A stretch of DNA of 34,464 nucleotides from Deltaproteobacteria bacterium (lineage in GTDB: Bacteria; Desulfobacterota; Desulfarculia; Adiutricales; Adiutricaceae). The notes below the pieces were generated by a model, which was not told the DNA's origin, ran no database searches, and saw only the letters and a program-made list of their open reading frames with translations. Within the stretch, counting starts at the first letter, position 1; each line of letters begins with the position of its first letter. The position numbers and the translations under genes are program-made. The stretch lies in contig JAISCZ010000142.1 in the NCBI GenBank assembly GCA_031265205.1, positions 1-34,464 of the forward strand, read 5' to 3'. Positions 1 to 7,872 of the stretch are shown piece by piece.

Positions 1-949
1 GAACCTGTCTATGAGCGCGAACTTTTTGCCCCGCCCTTCGAGCTTCCGGCGCGACATGTTCGCGAACGCGCCCCAGCCGTTGTCGGCCACGCTCTCGCCG
101 CGCCGCGGCGCCTGGGCCACGCTCCGCGCGTCGATGTCCTTAGGCGATCGCGGCGTCGAAGGCGTTGGCTATCCGCCTCGACTCCTTCCCGAGGAAATCC
201 TCGCGCTGGCGCCGCGCCTTCAGGCGCCGTCTCGCCACCCTCTTCCTTACGCTTGTTCCGGCGCTCGCTCCCTTTCCCGCGCTCGCGCGGCTTCCTCCGC
301 GCGGGCGAGCCTCTTTTCCGCGTCACGAAAACGCCGCTGCTTGCCGGGCTTGTTCCCGTCCGAGTTAGCGTACGGGTCCGGCGTCGAAAAACCGCGGCCG
401 AGCGCCTTGGACGGCGTCCGTCTCGACCGCCGCCGTAGCCGCCGCGTCGAACTCGCGCGGGAGAGCCGCGTGGCGCCGCCCGGCGGCGTTCCCGCTTACG
501 GGCGCCAATTTCAGTTTCCAGCCGTCGGGAATCTCCCCGCGCCGGACTATCCTCGCCAGGCCCAGCTTCGAGAGCTTTGAGCTCGCCGTCGCCCCGTAAC
601 TCGATGTTCCCGCCGCTCAGATTGGCGGGATAGCTCGGCCTGTCCCCGCGCTTGCTCTTGTGTTTCGGGAACCTGAAATGGCCGGGGTTCCTTAAGGAAG
701 TCCCGGAACGCCTTCTCCTGGCGCGGCTGGACGTCGCGCGGGGCCACGCTGTCGATTTCTCGCGGCCAGGGCCAGCGCTTCTCGCGCTTAAGCGGGGGCG
801 CTCTGGATAGTGTCGCGGGCGCTCCGACGCCAGATCTTCCCGTCAGTCAGCGTCCGGTTCCAGACGAAGCGGCGTCAGCCGAAAGTCTTGTTCGTCAGGA
901 CTTCCCGCTCCCCGTTCGGATATATACGGAATACGAACGCCTTGTTCAT
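1..949 (-). pseudogene. tnpB: Decayed IS200/IS605-family TnpB (OrfB), cut by left window edge
   Basis: Reading the minus strand from the ATG at 949 gives MNKAFVFRIYPNGEREVLTN, the classic start of TnpB, the RNA-guided nuclease-like accessory protein of IS605 elements. It continues as NKTFG-stop-RRFVWNRTLTD. Further TnpB blocks follow in changing frames: a KREKRWPWPREIDSVAPRDV segment near 720-790, a GHFRFPKHKSKRGDRPSYP segment near 625-680, KLGLARI near 560, and GESVADNGWGAFANMSRRKL near 30-100. At least one in-frame TGA and several frameshifts separate them, so the gene is dead. The C-terminal zinc-ribbon part lies beyond the window. No tnpA or element ends were seen. The family call rests on the order and spacing of these blocks. 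Confidence 0.85.
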
Positions 950-1278
950 CGCTTTCCCTGGTTTTCGACGCGTTTCCTTATGATTTCAACGCGGCGCGCC
1001 GCCGACCTGATTTATATCATAGCGCTCATACCCAAGAACGTTAATTCCTCCCGCCGCCCGCGCCCCGCCGCCATGAGATCCGGGGAAGGAGGGCGCGATT
1101 TCTCCACGGAGCAAATTCCGGGGGATTCCTCGCGCGAGAAAGTTGAACAGGGCCGGCCTAGTTGTCGCCGCCTGGCTCCTCCGTCCCTCAAAGCGTTTCT
1201 TCTCACGAAGCGAAACCACTCCTCCCGGCGGACGAATTGACCGCTTTCTGGCTTGTCGTGGCGTGGACATCAATGTTT
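950..1278. other. Gene-poor stretch between tnpB remnant and PIN remnant
   Basis: About 330 bases with no convincing gene. Open frames on both strands here are short, Arg-rich and overlapping, and show no recognisable protein. No IS605 left-end hairpin or promoter could be assigned with confidence. Confidence 0.5.
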
Positions 1279-1651
1279 TCAGAAAGTCAGCGTCCTCAAA
1301 CCGGGCCAGTTGAGTTCAAGCATGCGACGGTCGCGGGCGCCTTGAGTGGCTTAGACGACCCAAGCGGTGGCGGCGATGATAGAATCCGGCGGCTTTAAGC
1401 GAGTGGCCCTTCTGAGGGCGATGGTCGCCCGCTCAATTTCTGGGTCTATGGGGATGACGCTCAGGTCGGCCAAAAAGGCATGGACGAGGGGGCTCATCTT
1501 CGAACGTAAGGCGGTGGTAGGACAACAACTCCATCCTGGCGCCCACGCTGGCGTAAAGCTCGGCATCTCTGAGGCGCTCGGATAGAACGGCCAGCTTGGG
1601 AAGGCCGTTCAAGTAGTCGATGGCGACGTTGGCGTCCAGAAGGTATTTCAT
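1279..1651 (-). pseudogene. Broken PIN-domain toxin (VapC-like)
   Basis: The start ATG at 1651 overlaps the antitoxin stop as ATGA. It begins MKYLLDANVAIDYLNGL, with the first PIN acidic residue in the LLDANV motif. It runs through an AELYASVGARMELLSYHRLT block, then shifts frame near 1490-1500 into PLVHAFLADLSVIPIDPEIE and RLKPPDSIIAATAWVV, the typical second half carrying the conserved PD..IAA aspartate. A TAA then interrupts the last part before RDRRMLELNWPGLRTLTF. PIN toxins are Mg-dependent RNases, usually about 130 residues. One frameshift plus one nonsense codon make an active toxin unlikely. A sequencing indel cannot be ruled out for the frameshift alone. Confidence 0.8.
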
Positions 1652-1887
1652 TCGGGCCATTCGTCGCGCCATTGCCTCCGCGAGTCCACCCCGTCGCCAT
1701 CAAAAGATTTTTTGTTTTTCAAGACCCCGAAGAGGCCCTCAAAGGGTTTGTGGGCCGGGATGGGGCGAAGCGGATTAATAGTCAAGCGCAACTCCGCCTT
1801 CCCGGTCGGAAGGTCGTCCGGCAACTCCAAGTCAAGACGCAAGCGGCGATCTTCCGTTATTTCTATGATTTTGCTTATAACGGTCAT
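1648..1887 (-). CDS. VapB/RelB-like antitoxin, copy A
   Basis: A 79-residue protein starting MTVISKIIEITEDRRLRLDL at an ATG preceded by a strong GGAGGT five bases upstream. The N-terminal part looks like an AbrB/VapB-type beta-strand DNA-binding module (EITEDRRLRLDLELPDDLP). The C-terminal tail (PFEGLFGVLKNKKSFDGDGV) resembles the toxin-neutralising tail of antitoxins paired with PIN toxins. Its stop overlaps the start of the PIN gene by four bases, the usual coupled antitoxin-toxin order. Since the toxin is broken, this antitoxin is probably a leftover or acts only as an autoregulator. A near copy lies at 6064-6348. Function is inferred from context and length, not from a diagnostic motif. 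Confidence 0.7.
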   Translation of the reverse strand: MTVISKIIEITEDRRLRLDLELPDDLPTGKAELRLTINPLRPIPAHKPFEGLFGVLKNKKSFDGDGVDSRRQWRDEWPE

Positions 1888-2250
1888 GAGTTACCTCCAT
1901 TCCAGGCCCAGTAAAAATGGCGCGCCGCCACTGGCGGCGACGTTCCGACGCCTTAAGCGGGATGGGGCGAGCGTCCGAACTTGATTTAGGTTACCTGATT
2001 CGTCGGAATTGGCAAGCGGCCTTTCAGCCCGACCGAGGGCCAGAGGTGGACAGCCCAGGCGCCCCCGCGTTATTTTCGCGACTGAAAAGCTTGAGGGAAG
2101 TTCTCTAAAGCGCTCCGCGCGAGCGCCGCGGGGAGCCCGCGCTTTTTCCAGAAGCTCGCGGCCCCTCTCCCCCGTGGCCGAGAGCGCCTAAGGCGCCTTT
2201 GTCGCCTTGGGGGACCAAACGCCATATTTTCATTTTCGGATAGAATTTTC
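1888..2250. other. Divergent intergenic region between antitoxin A and cbiD'
   Basis: About 360 bases between the minus-strand antitoxin and the plus-strand cbiD fragment. It holds the palindrome at 1923-1939 and several GC-rich inverted repeats (for example GGCGCC motifs near 2190). The same region, with small indels, separates antitoxin and cbiD in copy B (6349-6713). No full cobalamin riboswitch was found in either copy. Confidence 0.6.
1923..1939. promoter_or_regulatory. Perfect inverted repeat upstream of antitoxin copy A
   Basis: CGCCGCC-ACT-GGCGGCG lies about 35 bases upstream of the antitoxin start and is kept in the second copy at 6384-6400. Antitoxins of this kind usually repress their own promoter at a palindrome, so an operator is a reasonable guess. 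It could equally be an RNA hairpin. There is no direct evidence of binding. Confidence 0.4.
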
Positions 2251-2643
2251 TTGAGCGCTAAACGCGAAAACCTCCGAATCGGCTTTTCCACGGGCGCGGC
2301 CGCCGCGGCCAAGGCCGCCGCGATCGGCTGGCGGGACGGGGCGATTCCCGACGCGGTGACTATTAGGCTTCCCAAGGGCCAGGAACTCCGCGTCCCCATC
2401 GCCGAGTCCCGCGTCCGGAACGGGGAAGCGACCGCCGTGGTCGTCAAGGACGCCGGCGACGACCCGGACGTGACCCACGGGGCCCGGATGGGGGCCACTA
2501 TCCGCCCGACCGCCTCTCCGGGGCTCCTTATCGCGGGCGAAGCCGGGGTGGGCCGCCTCGCCAAGCCCGGCCTCGTCCTCCCCCCGGGGGAACTCGCCCT
2601 CTCCCCGACTATGGCGCGGGCGTTTCGGCCTAAATTCCCTTAA
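2251..2643 (+). pseudogene. cbiD: Truncated cbiD copy (N-terminal ~115 residues)
   Basis: Starts at TTG like the intact gene at 6714 and encodes the same RENLRIGFSTGAAA opening followed by the RLPKGQELRVPIAESR block. Homology stops after LVLPPGELAL. The remaining dozen residues (TMARAFRPKFP) are unrelated read-through into the 3' end of the convergent autotransporter gene, whose stop overlaps this stop codon. About two thirds of CbiD, including the C-terminal domain, is missing, so no methyltransferase activity is expected. It is the truncated end of the long direct repeat. Confidence 0.9.
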
Positions 2644-5600
2644 AACTCCAATTTTACCGCCATATTCCCGCTCCAGCCCTCGCGCTCACCAGCGTAGCCC
2701 TGAAGGCTGAGGTCCAGGGTCAGAAGAGGGAGACCCGCCGTGGGCGCGATGGCGAGTCCCAGTTCCCCGACTCCGGTTCCGCCCTTAAGCGAAGGCGCCT
2801 TAAAGGAGTGGCCATGGACGCTCGCGCGGGCCGCGCCCGCCAACTCGCGTTCAAAGGCCGCGCCGACGCGGGCGCTCACGCGCTCGGAGAAGACGCGCGA
2901 GAGGCGGGTCCCCAAATGAAGCCTACTTGAGTCCGCGTCCTCGAAATCCACCGGATCCCCGGTGGAAAGGACGACGCTGTCGCCCCCCTGGCGGGTCCAA
3001 AAATACTGACCGTAAAAATCGAGGGAAGTTTTATCCGTCAGATTCCATTCGTAGCCGAGACCCAGGCTCGCGCCGTAATAAGCGGAAGACGAGTCATATT
3101 CCGCGGCCAAGCCCCAAGGATCCACTAGATCGGGGGAGCGGAAATTTACCCGGATCCGGCCCGCCCGGACGGAGGCCTCGGCGCGCAAGGTTCCCGGCCC
3201 GACTTGGGCTATGTCCGCGCTGGCCAAGAGGCCGCCGCCGATATGGCGCGCGTCGCCATCGCCCCTCAGGGAAGGCGCGTTGGGGAAAGAGTTATAGGTA
3301 TCGAAGTTCCCTTCGCCGTATTCAAAGAAGGCCCCCAGCGTCAGGCGCCCAGGCTCTATATCCCGCCCCCAGGCTAGGCCCGCCAGAAGGGAGAGACCGC
3401 GCGCGTCCACGCGCGAACCGGTGTTATAGCGCGACGAGCCGCCGGAGAGCGTCATGAAGGTCGCGAGCCCCATGGAGGGAGAGAGGCTTTCCCGCGCGGC
3501 GCGGGCCGCCTCGCTCGTTCCTTGGCCGGCAACGAGATCCGCGCCCATATTCACGAAAGCGAGGCCCGCCAGGAAGCCCTCGGAGAGGGCCACGCTCCCG
3601 GTCGAGGCCTTCGTCCCGGCGAGCGTGGTCACCAGTTGTGTGCCGGAGGGAACATTGAGAAGGAAATTATGGGTCAGGGTCACCCCCTGAGCGGCGGTAA
3701 GCGTGTCGTTGGCGGGCAAGCCCACCAGAGAGGTCGCGTCAATAAGAACGATCCGATCGCCGGGATTAAGCCGGCCGAACGCCCCGGGGATGGAGGCCAT
3801 GGCGACGGTGGACGTTCGGGAGGAATTATCGGGGTCTTCGAGCGAAGCTACCCCGCTAATCGTGAGAATGACGTCTCCGGCGCGCGCGCTCGCTGGCAGG
3901 TAGAAATTGAGAAACTCAAAATTGGCGAGGCCCGCCGCCGCCGTCAGGCCGGAAGTTTTAAGGTTTAGGACGTTGTCAGAAAAAACGTCCCCGTTCCCGG
4001 CGGAGTTATTGCCGCCGTAAAGAATGGCCCCGGTTAAATTCGGCGTTCCGCTAATGTCGACGCGGTTATTGGAGGCGTTGGCGACGCCGGAGACGGAGAG
4101 CGCGTAGCCTCCGTAAATATTCCCTGTTACCTCGCCGCCGCTAATCTCGACGCGGTTATTGGCGGCGCTGGCGGCGCCGCCGGATGCCGCTCTACCTCCA
4201 TAAATACCCCCACTTATCCCGCCGCTAATGGCGGCGCGGTTATTGTCGGCTGTGGCCACGCCGGAGGTGGACATCGCGTATCCGCCGTATATAGACCTGA
4301 CTATCGCGCCGCCGCTAATCTCGACGCGGTTATCGGCGGCGCTGGCGGCGTTGGCGCCATACGTTCGCGCGTAACCGCCCACGACATCGCCCACGAAAAT
4401 CGCGCCGTCGTCGGCGGCGACGACCTGGTTCCCATTGGCCCGCGCGTCGCCGGCGGCCGTATACGCGTTGCCTCCGTAGAGAACCCCTTTAGCGTTCACC
4501 GCGCCGCCGTTAACCGCGGCGATACGGTTGCCGTCGGCCTGGGCGTCGCCGGCGCCATTCGTAAACGCGTAACCGCCCGCGACATTATCGCCCGCGAAAA
4601 TCGCGCCGTCGTCGGCGACGACGACCTGGTTCCCATTGGCCCGCGTGTCGCCGGCGCCCGTAGGCGTATAGGCGTAGCCCCCGAAGACAACCCCGTCAGA
4701 GGTCACCGCGCCGTCTTTAACCGCGGCGATACGGTTGCCGTCGGCCTGGGTATCGCCGGTGGAGGATTGGGCGAAACCGCCCGCGACGCCTTCCGCGCGA
4801 ATCGCGCCGTCGTCGTCGGCGACGACCTGGTTCCCATTGGCCCGCGCGTCGCCGGCGCCCGTAGAGGCGGAGCCTCCGTAGAGAACCCCGAGAGTGGTCA
4901 CCGCGCCGCCTTTAACCGCGGCGATACGGTTGTCGTCGGCCTGGGCGTCGCCGGCGCCAGACGTTTCCGCGTAACCGCCCACGACACGGCCCGGGCCACC
5001 TTCCGCGCGAATCGCGCCGTCGTCGTCGGCGACGACCTGGTTCCCATTGGCCCGCGCGTCGCCGGCGCCCGTAGAGGCGGAGCCTCCTAAGATAGCCCCC
5101 CAGTCAGCGGTCACCGCGCCGCCTTTAACCGCGGCGATACGGTTGCCGTCAGCCTGGGCGTCGCCGGTGGAGGATTGGGCGATACCGCCATATATAAATC
5201 CGCCCCCTGAGAGAGTCGCGCCGCCGCCGATGGCGGCGACGCTGTTTTCCCACGCCTTGGCGGCGCCGTCTGAAAAGGCGTAGCCGCCGTAAATAAAGGA
5301 GGAAGCTACCAGCGCGCCGCCGCCCTCGGAGGAAACCCGGTTGCCCGCGGCCGTGACGTCGGCGTACAAGGAACCCGCGTAGCCTCCGTAAATATTACCT
5401 CCGTCCAACGTCCAGTCGTCGGCGATGACCAGGTTGTCTTCCACTGAGACGGTGGTGAAGTCGCTGCTCAAGGCGCCGCCGTAAATACCGCCGCTTACCG
5501 TGACGTCGCCCGCGGCCCTGACCGCGTTGCCGATGGGGGGGAGTACCAAGCTTATCGTACCTCCGGGATATGGGGCGTCATATCCGAGCGTCGGCTCGCC

Positions 5601-5777
5601 GTTGCCGTAAACGTCATGGCCTATAGAGCCGGAAAGCTCGGCGTCTTGCCCAGCGGCGGCGACAGTCGCTCGCGAGGCCAGCGCCAGGGCCAGGAAGGCC
5701 ATGGCCAGGGCAAGGACGGCGCGCGGCGGGACTCGCTCGCGCCAGTCGGTCGGCGAATCTTCCCTGAAGACTTTCAT
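2640..5777 (-). CDS. Type Va autotransporter with repetitive passenger
   Basis: A 1045-residue protein from the ATG at 5777, chosen because GGGAG lies five bases upstream and MKVFREDSPTDW leads straight into a signal peptide. The N-terminus is long and charged before the hydrophobic core (VLALAMAFLALALASRATVA, about residues 20-39), like the extended signals of many autotransporters. Residues about 40-740 form a Gly/Ala/Asn-rich passenger. It holds repeats of the type ANGNQVVADDDGAIRAEG and ADGNRIAAVKGGAV, then shorter EISGG..GGIYGGYA repeats, and probably folds as a beta-helix. Residues about 770-1045 are the outer-membrane beta-barrel (SRVDARGLSLLAGLAWGRDI onward), ending in the typical terminal Phe (AVKLEF). 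The likely role is a surface-exposed adhesin or decoy; the ligand is unknown. It lies alone between two direct repeats, opposite in strand to cbiD. Confidence 0.88.
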   Translation of the reverse strand: MKVFREDSPTDWRERVPPRAVLALAMAFLALALASRATVAAAGQDAELSGSIGHDVYGNGEPTLGYDAPYPGGTISLVLPPIGNAVRAAGDVTVSGGIYGGALSSDFTTVSVEDNLVIADDWTLDGGNIYGGYAGSLYADVTAAGNRVSSEGGGALVASSFIYGGYAFSDGAAKAWENSVAAIGGGATLSGGGFIYGGIAQSSTGDAQADGNRIAAVKGGAVTADWGAILGGSASTGAGDARANGNQVVADDDGAIRAEGGPGRVVGGYAETSGAGDAQADDNRIAAVKGGAVTTLGVLYGGSASTGAGDARANGNQVVADDDGAIRAEGVAGGFAQSSTGDTQADGNRIAAVKDGAVTSDGVVFGGYAYTPTGAGDTRANGNQVVVADDGAIFAGDNVAGGYAFTNGAGDAQADGNRIAAVNGGAVNAKGVLYGGNAYTAAGDARANGNQVVAADDGAIFVGDVVGGYARTYGANAASAADNRVEISGGAIVRSIYGGYAMSTSGVATADNNRAAISGGISGGIYGGRAASGGAASAANNRVEISGGEVTGNIYGGYALSVSGVANASNNRVDISGTPNLTGAILYGGNNSAGNGDVFSDNVLNLKTSGLTAAAGLANFEFLNFYLPASARAGDVILTISGVASLEDPDNSSRTSTVAMASIPGAFGRLNPGDRIVLIDATSLVGLPANDTLTAAQGVTLTHNFLLNVPSGTQLVTTLAGTKASTGSVALSEGFLAGLAFVNMGADLVAGQGTSEAARAARESLSPSMGLATFMTLSGGSSRYNTGSRVDARGLSLLAGLAWGRDIEPGRLTLGAFFEYGEGNFDTYNSFPNAPSLRGDGDARHIGGGLLASADIAQVGPGTLRAEASVRAGRIRVNFRSPDLVDPWGLAAEYDSSSAYYGASLGLGYEWNLTDKTSLDFYGQYFWTRQGGDSVVLSTGDPVDFEDADSSRLHLGTRLSRVFSERVSARVGAAFERELAGAARASVHGHSFKAPSLKGGTGVGELGLAIAPTAGLPLLTLDLSLQGYAGEREGWSGNMAVKLEF
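4380..5280 (-). repeat. ~201-210 bp tandem repeats inside autotransporter passenger
   Basis: The string CGACCTGGTTCCCATTGGCC recurs at about 4421, 4622, 4823 and 5033, giving a period of 201, 201 and 210 bases (67-70 residues). Each unit codes for an ANGNQVVADDDGAI half and an ADGNRIAAVKGGAV half joined by Gly-rich YGGSA or VGGYA turns. The units are in frame, so unit gain or loss would change passenger length without breaking the gene. Confidence 0.85.
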
Positions 5778-5850
5778 CGGTTCTCCCACGCGAAGACAAT
5801 TTATTGCCAAGCGGGGGAGTGGCCCGCCGCTTGAGGTCCAGCGCTTCATT

Positions 5851-5879
5851 TATAAATAGGCGACACCCCGCGCTACCAA
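5851..5879 (-). promoter_or_regulatory. Candidate sigma-70 promoter of autotransporter
   Basis: On the minus strand TTGGTA (5874-5879) and TTTATA (5851-5856) are 17 bases apart. They would give a leader of about 65 bases before the ATG at 5777. The spacing is ideal; the -10 is moderate. No promoter better than this was seen in the 290-base upstream gap. Confidence 0.4.
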
Positions 5880-6063
5880 GACATGGCCCGCTTCAAGCGC
5901 GCGCCGGGGAAGGCGCGAAGGAATTTTTGGACGCCTTTAAGTTTGGGCGCTTTAAGTTAGAGGCTTGGCGCCTCAATTTAGCGCTCCGCGCCCGCCGCGC
6001 GGGTTTATGAAGATTCGTTCGTTTCTCGAAATTATATTCTCGCTGTCGCTTATGTCAATATCG

Positions 6064-6348
6064 CTACGCGAACTCGCGAACTTTGGCGTCCAGAAGGTAT
6101 TTCGTATTTCGTTCGGGCCATTCGTCGCGCCATCGCCTCCGCGAGTCCACCCCGTCGCCGTCAAAAGATTTTTTGTTTTTCAAGACCCCGAAGAGGCCCT
6201 CAAAGGGTTTGTGGGCCGGGATGGGGCGAAGCGGATTAACAGTCAAGCGCGACTCCGCCTTCCCGATCGGAAGGTCGTCCGGCGACTCCAGGTCAAGACG
6301 CGAGCGGCGATCTTCCGTTATTTCCATGGTTTCGCTGATAACGGTCAT
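6064..6348 (-). CDS. VapB/RelB-like antitoxin, copy B, fused to PIN remnant
   Basis: Same protein as copy A for its first 78 residues (MTVISETMEITEDRRSRLDL start, GGAGGT Shine-Dalgarno five bases upstream). The original stop has been lost, however. The frame runs on through RNTKYLLDAKVREFA, of which KYLLDA is the opening of the neighbouring PIN toxin, and then stops. The product is a 94-residue fusion of the antitoxin with a toxin stub, and no toxin gene is left beside it. Changes in the neutralising and DNA-binding parts relative to copy A are few. Whether it still binds its operator (palindrome at 6384-6400) is unknown. Confidence 0.65.
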   Translation of the reverse strand: MTVISETMEITEDRRSRLDLESPDDLPIGKAESRLTVNPLRPIPAHKPFEGLFGVLKNKKSFDGDGVDSRRRWRDEWPERNTKYLLDAKVREFA

Positions 6349-6713
6349 GGGTTACCTCCATTCCAGGCCCAGATAAAATGACGCGCCGCCACTGGCGGCG
6401 ACGTTCCGGCGCCTGAACCGGGATGGGGCGAGCGTCCGAACGTGATTTAGTTTTACCTGATTCGCCGGAATTGGCGAGCGGCCTTTCGGCCCGCCAGGGG
6501 GCCCGGGGGCCAGAGGTGGACAGCCCAGGCGCCCCTGTGCTATTTTCGCGACTGAAAAGCTTGAGGGTAGACCTATAAAGCGCTCCGCGCGAGCGTCGCG
6601 GGGAACCCGCGCTTTTTCCAGAAGCTCGCGGCCCCTCTCCCCCGGGGCCGAGAGCGCCATAGGCGCCTTTGTCGCCTTGGGGGACCCATAACCATATTTC
6701 GGATTGAATTTTC
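6349..6713. other. Divergent region upstream of intact cbiD
   Basis: The 365 bases upstream of the cbi block contain the inverted repeat at 6384-6400 and GC-rich short palindromes. A GCCACTG string inside the palindrome resembles part of a cobalamin riboswitch. The other conserved boxes (GGGAAGG-like and the AGTCAGGAGACC-like B12 box) are not present, so no riboswitch is called. No strong sigma-70 promoter for cbiD was found. Confidence 0.55.
6384..6400. promoter_or_regulatory. Perfect inverted repeat upstream of antitoxin copy B
   Basis: CGCCGCC-ACT-GGCGGCG, identical to 1923-1939 and at the same distance from the antitoxin start. It lies in the 365-base divergent region between antitoxin B and cbiD, where no other clear signal was found. 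It is a possible antitoxin operator or a short hairpin. Confidence 0.4.
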
Positions 6714-7787
6714 TTGAGCGCTAAACGCGAAAACCTCCGAATCGGCTTTTCCACGGGCGCGGCCGCCACCGCCGCGGCCAAGGCCGCCGCGATCGGCTGG
6801 CGGGACGGGGCGATTCCCGACGCGGTGACTATACGGCTTCCCAAGGGCCAGGAACTCCGCGTCCCCATCGCCGAGTCCCGCATCCGGAACGGGGAAGCGA
6901 CCGCCGTGGTCGTCAAGGACGCCGGCGACGACCCGGACGTGACCCACGGGGCCCGGGTGGGGGCCACTATCCGCCCGACCGCCTCTCCAGGGCTCCTTAT
7001 CGCGGGCGGCGCCGGGGTGGGCCGCCTCACCAAGCCCGGCCTCGTCCTCCCCCCGGGGGAATTCGCCATCAACCCGACTCCCCGCGCGATGCTCCGCGAG
7101 AGTCTCGCTCCCTTCCACGAGGGCGCGGCCGAAGGACTGAAGGCGACGGTCTTCATCGAAAAAGGGGAAATTTTAGCCCAAAAGACCTTAAACCCCAGGC
7201 TCGGAATCGTGGGCGGCCTTTCGGTTCTGGGGACCACGGGATTGGTGCGCCCCTTTTCCAATTCCGCCTATATCGCGACCATCGCGAGCGCTTTGAAAGT
7301 GGCGCGCGCCCTTTCCCTGGAGGAGGCGGTCCTCGCGACGGGCGGGAGAAGCGAGGGCTTCGCCCGCGCCGCCCGCCCCGATCTCCCGGAAGAGGCCTTT
7401 GTCCAAATCGCCGATTTTTTCAGCGGGGGCCTCAAGCTCGCCGCCAAAAGCGGCTTTAAGACAATCGGCCTCGCCGTCTTTTTCGGCAAGGCCGCCAAGC
7501 AGGCCCTGGGCTTTCCCTATACCCACGCCCACCAAAGCGAGCTCGCCTTGGCGCCCCTCTTTAGCGCGCTCCCCGGGGTACCCCCGCGCCTTTTGGAGGC
7601 CCTCGCGGGGGCCCCCACGGCCCTGGCGGCCCTCAATATCCTCAAGGACGGGGGCCTCCTTTCCCTCGTTGTCCCCATCGCGGACCGCGTCCTCGCCTCC
7701 GCGCGGGGTTTCGTCGGCCCCGGCCCGCGACTCTGGGCGCGGATCTTTGATTTTGACGGCAAATCCCTAGCCTTCCGCGAGGCTTAA
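6714..7787 (+). CDS. cbiD: CbiD, cobalt-precorrin-5B C1-methyltransferase
   Basis: A 357-residue protein, the usual length of CbiD. CbiD adds the C1 methyl group to cobalt-precorrin-5B, using S-adenosylmethionine, in the anaerobic corrin pathway in the cytoplasm. The family opening is seen as RENLRIGFSTGAAATAAAKA, followed by VAFPxG-like RLPKGQELRVPI, the NPTPRAML segment, and a central SVLGTTGLVRPFSNSAYI block (the highly conserved G-T-G-I-V-x-P-x-S stretch). The C-terminal GKAAKQALGFPYTHAHQSEL matches the family's G-K-x-x-K and H motif. TTG at 6714 is the likely start because an in-frame TGA lies three codons upstream. The Shine-Dalgarno is weak. It heads the cbi genes; cbiET starts 85 bases after its stop. 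A truncated paralogous copy lies at 2251. Confidence 0.95.
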   Translation: MSAKRENLRIGFSTGAAATAAAKAAAIGWRDGAIPDAVTIRLPKGQELRVPIAESRIRNGEATAVVVKDAGDDPDVTHGARVGATIRPTASPGLLIAGGAGVGRLTKPGLVLPPGEFAINPTPRAMLRESLAPFHEGAAEGLKATVFIEKGEILAQKTLNPRLGIVGGLSVLGTTGLVRPFSNSAYIATIASALKVARALSLEEAVLATGGRSEGFARAARPDLPEEAFVQIADFFSGGLKLAAKSGFKTIGLAVFFGKAAKQALGFPYTHAHQSELALAPLFSALPGVPPRLLEALAGAPTALAALNILKDGGLLSLVVPIADRVLASARGFVGPGPRLWARIFDFDGKSLAFREA

Positions 7788-7872
7788 GGTGGCTTTTTCC
7801 CGCCAGGAGGCCGCGCCCGGTGGCCGCGGCGGGGGCCCGGGTCACAAGCGCGCGGCGACAAGGACGCGAAAA

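Larger units (their letters stand above)
1629..2610 (+). repeat. Long direct repeat, copy A (antitoxin + 5' cbiD)
   Basis: This block matches 6083-7080 base for base over most of its length. It covers the first codons of the PIN gene, the whole antitoxin, the intergenic region and about 115 codons of cbiD. Homology begins near TTGGCGTCCAGAAGGTATTT and ends in cbiD where copy B reads INPTPRAML but this copy reads SPTMARAF. The two copies have the same orientation and are about 4.46 kb apart, bracketing the autotransporter gene. Small differences include a 6-base deletion in cbiD here and several point changes, so the duplication is not brand new. Confidence 0.9.
6083..7080 (+). repeat. Long direct repeat, copy B (antitoxin + 5' cbiD)
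   Basis: Partner of 1629-2610 in the same orientation. Here the PIN end is truncated and cbiD continues intact, the opposite of copy A. Recombination between the two copies would remove about 4.46 kb with the autotransporter and restore a single PIN-antitoxin-cbiD locus. Confidence 0.9.

Noticed and set aside
6384-6710. Cobalamin riboswitch upstream of cbiD, suggested by GCCACTG
   Set aside because: The string is part of a simple 17-base palindrome. The other conserved boxes and the final AGTCAGGAGACC-like B12 box are absent in both copies of the region.
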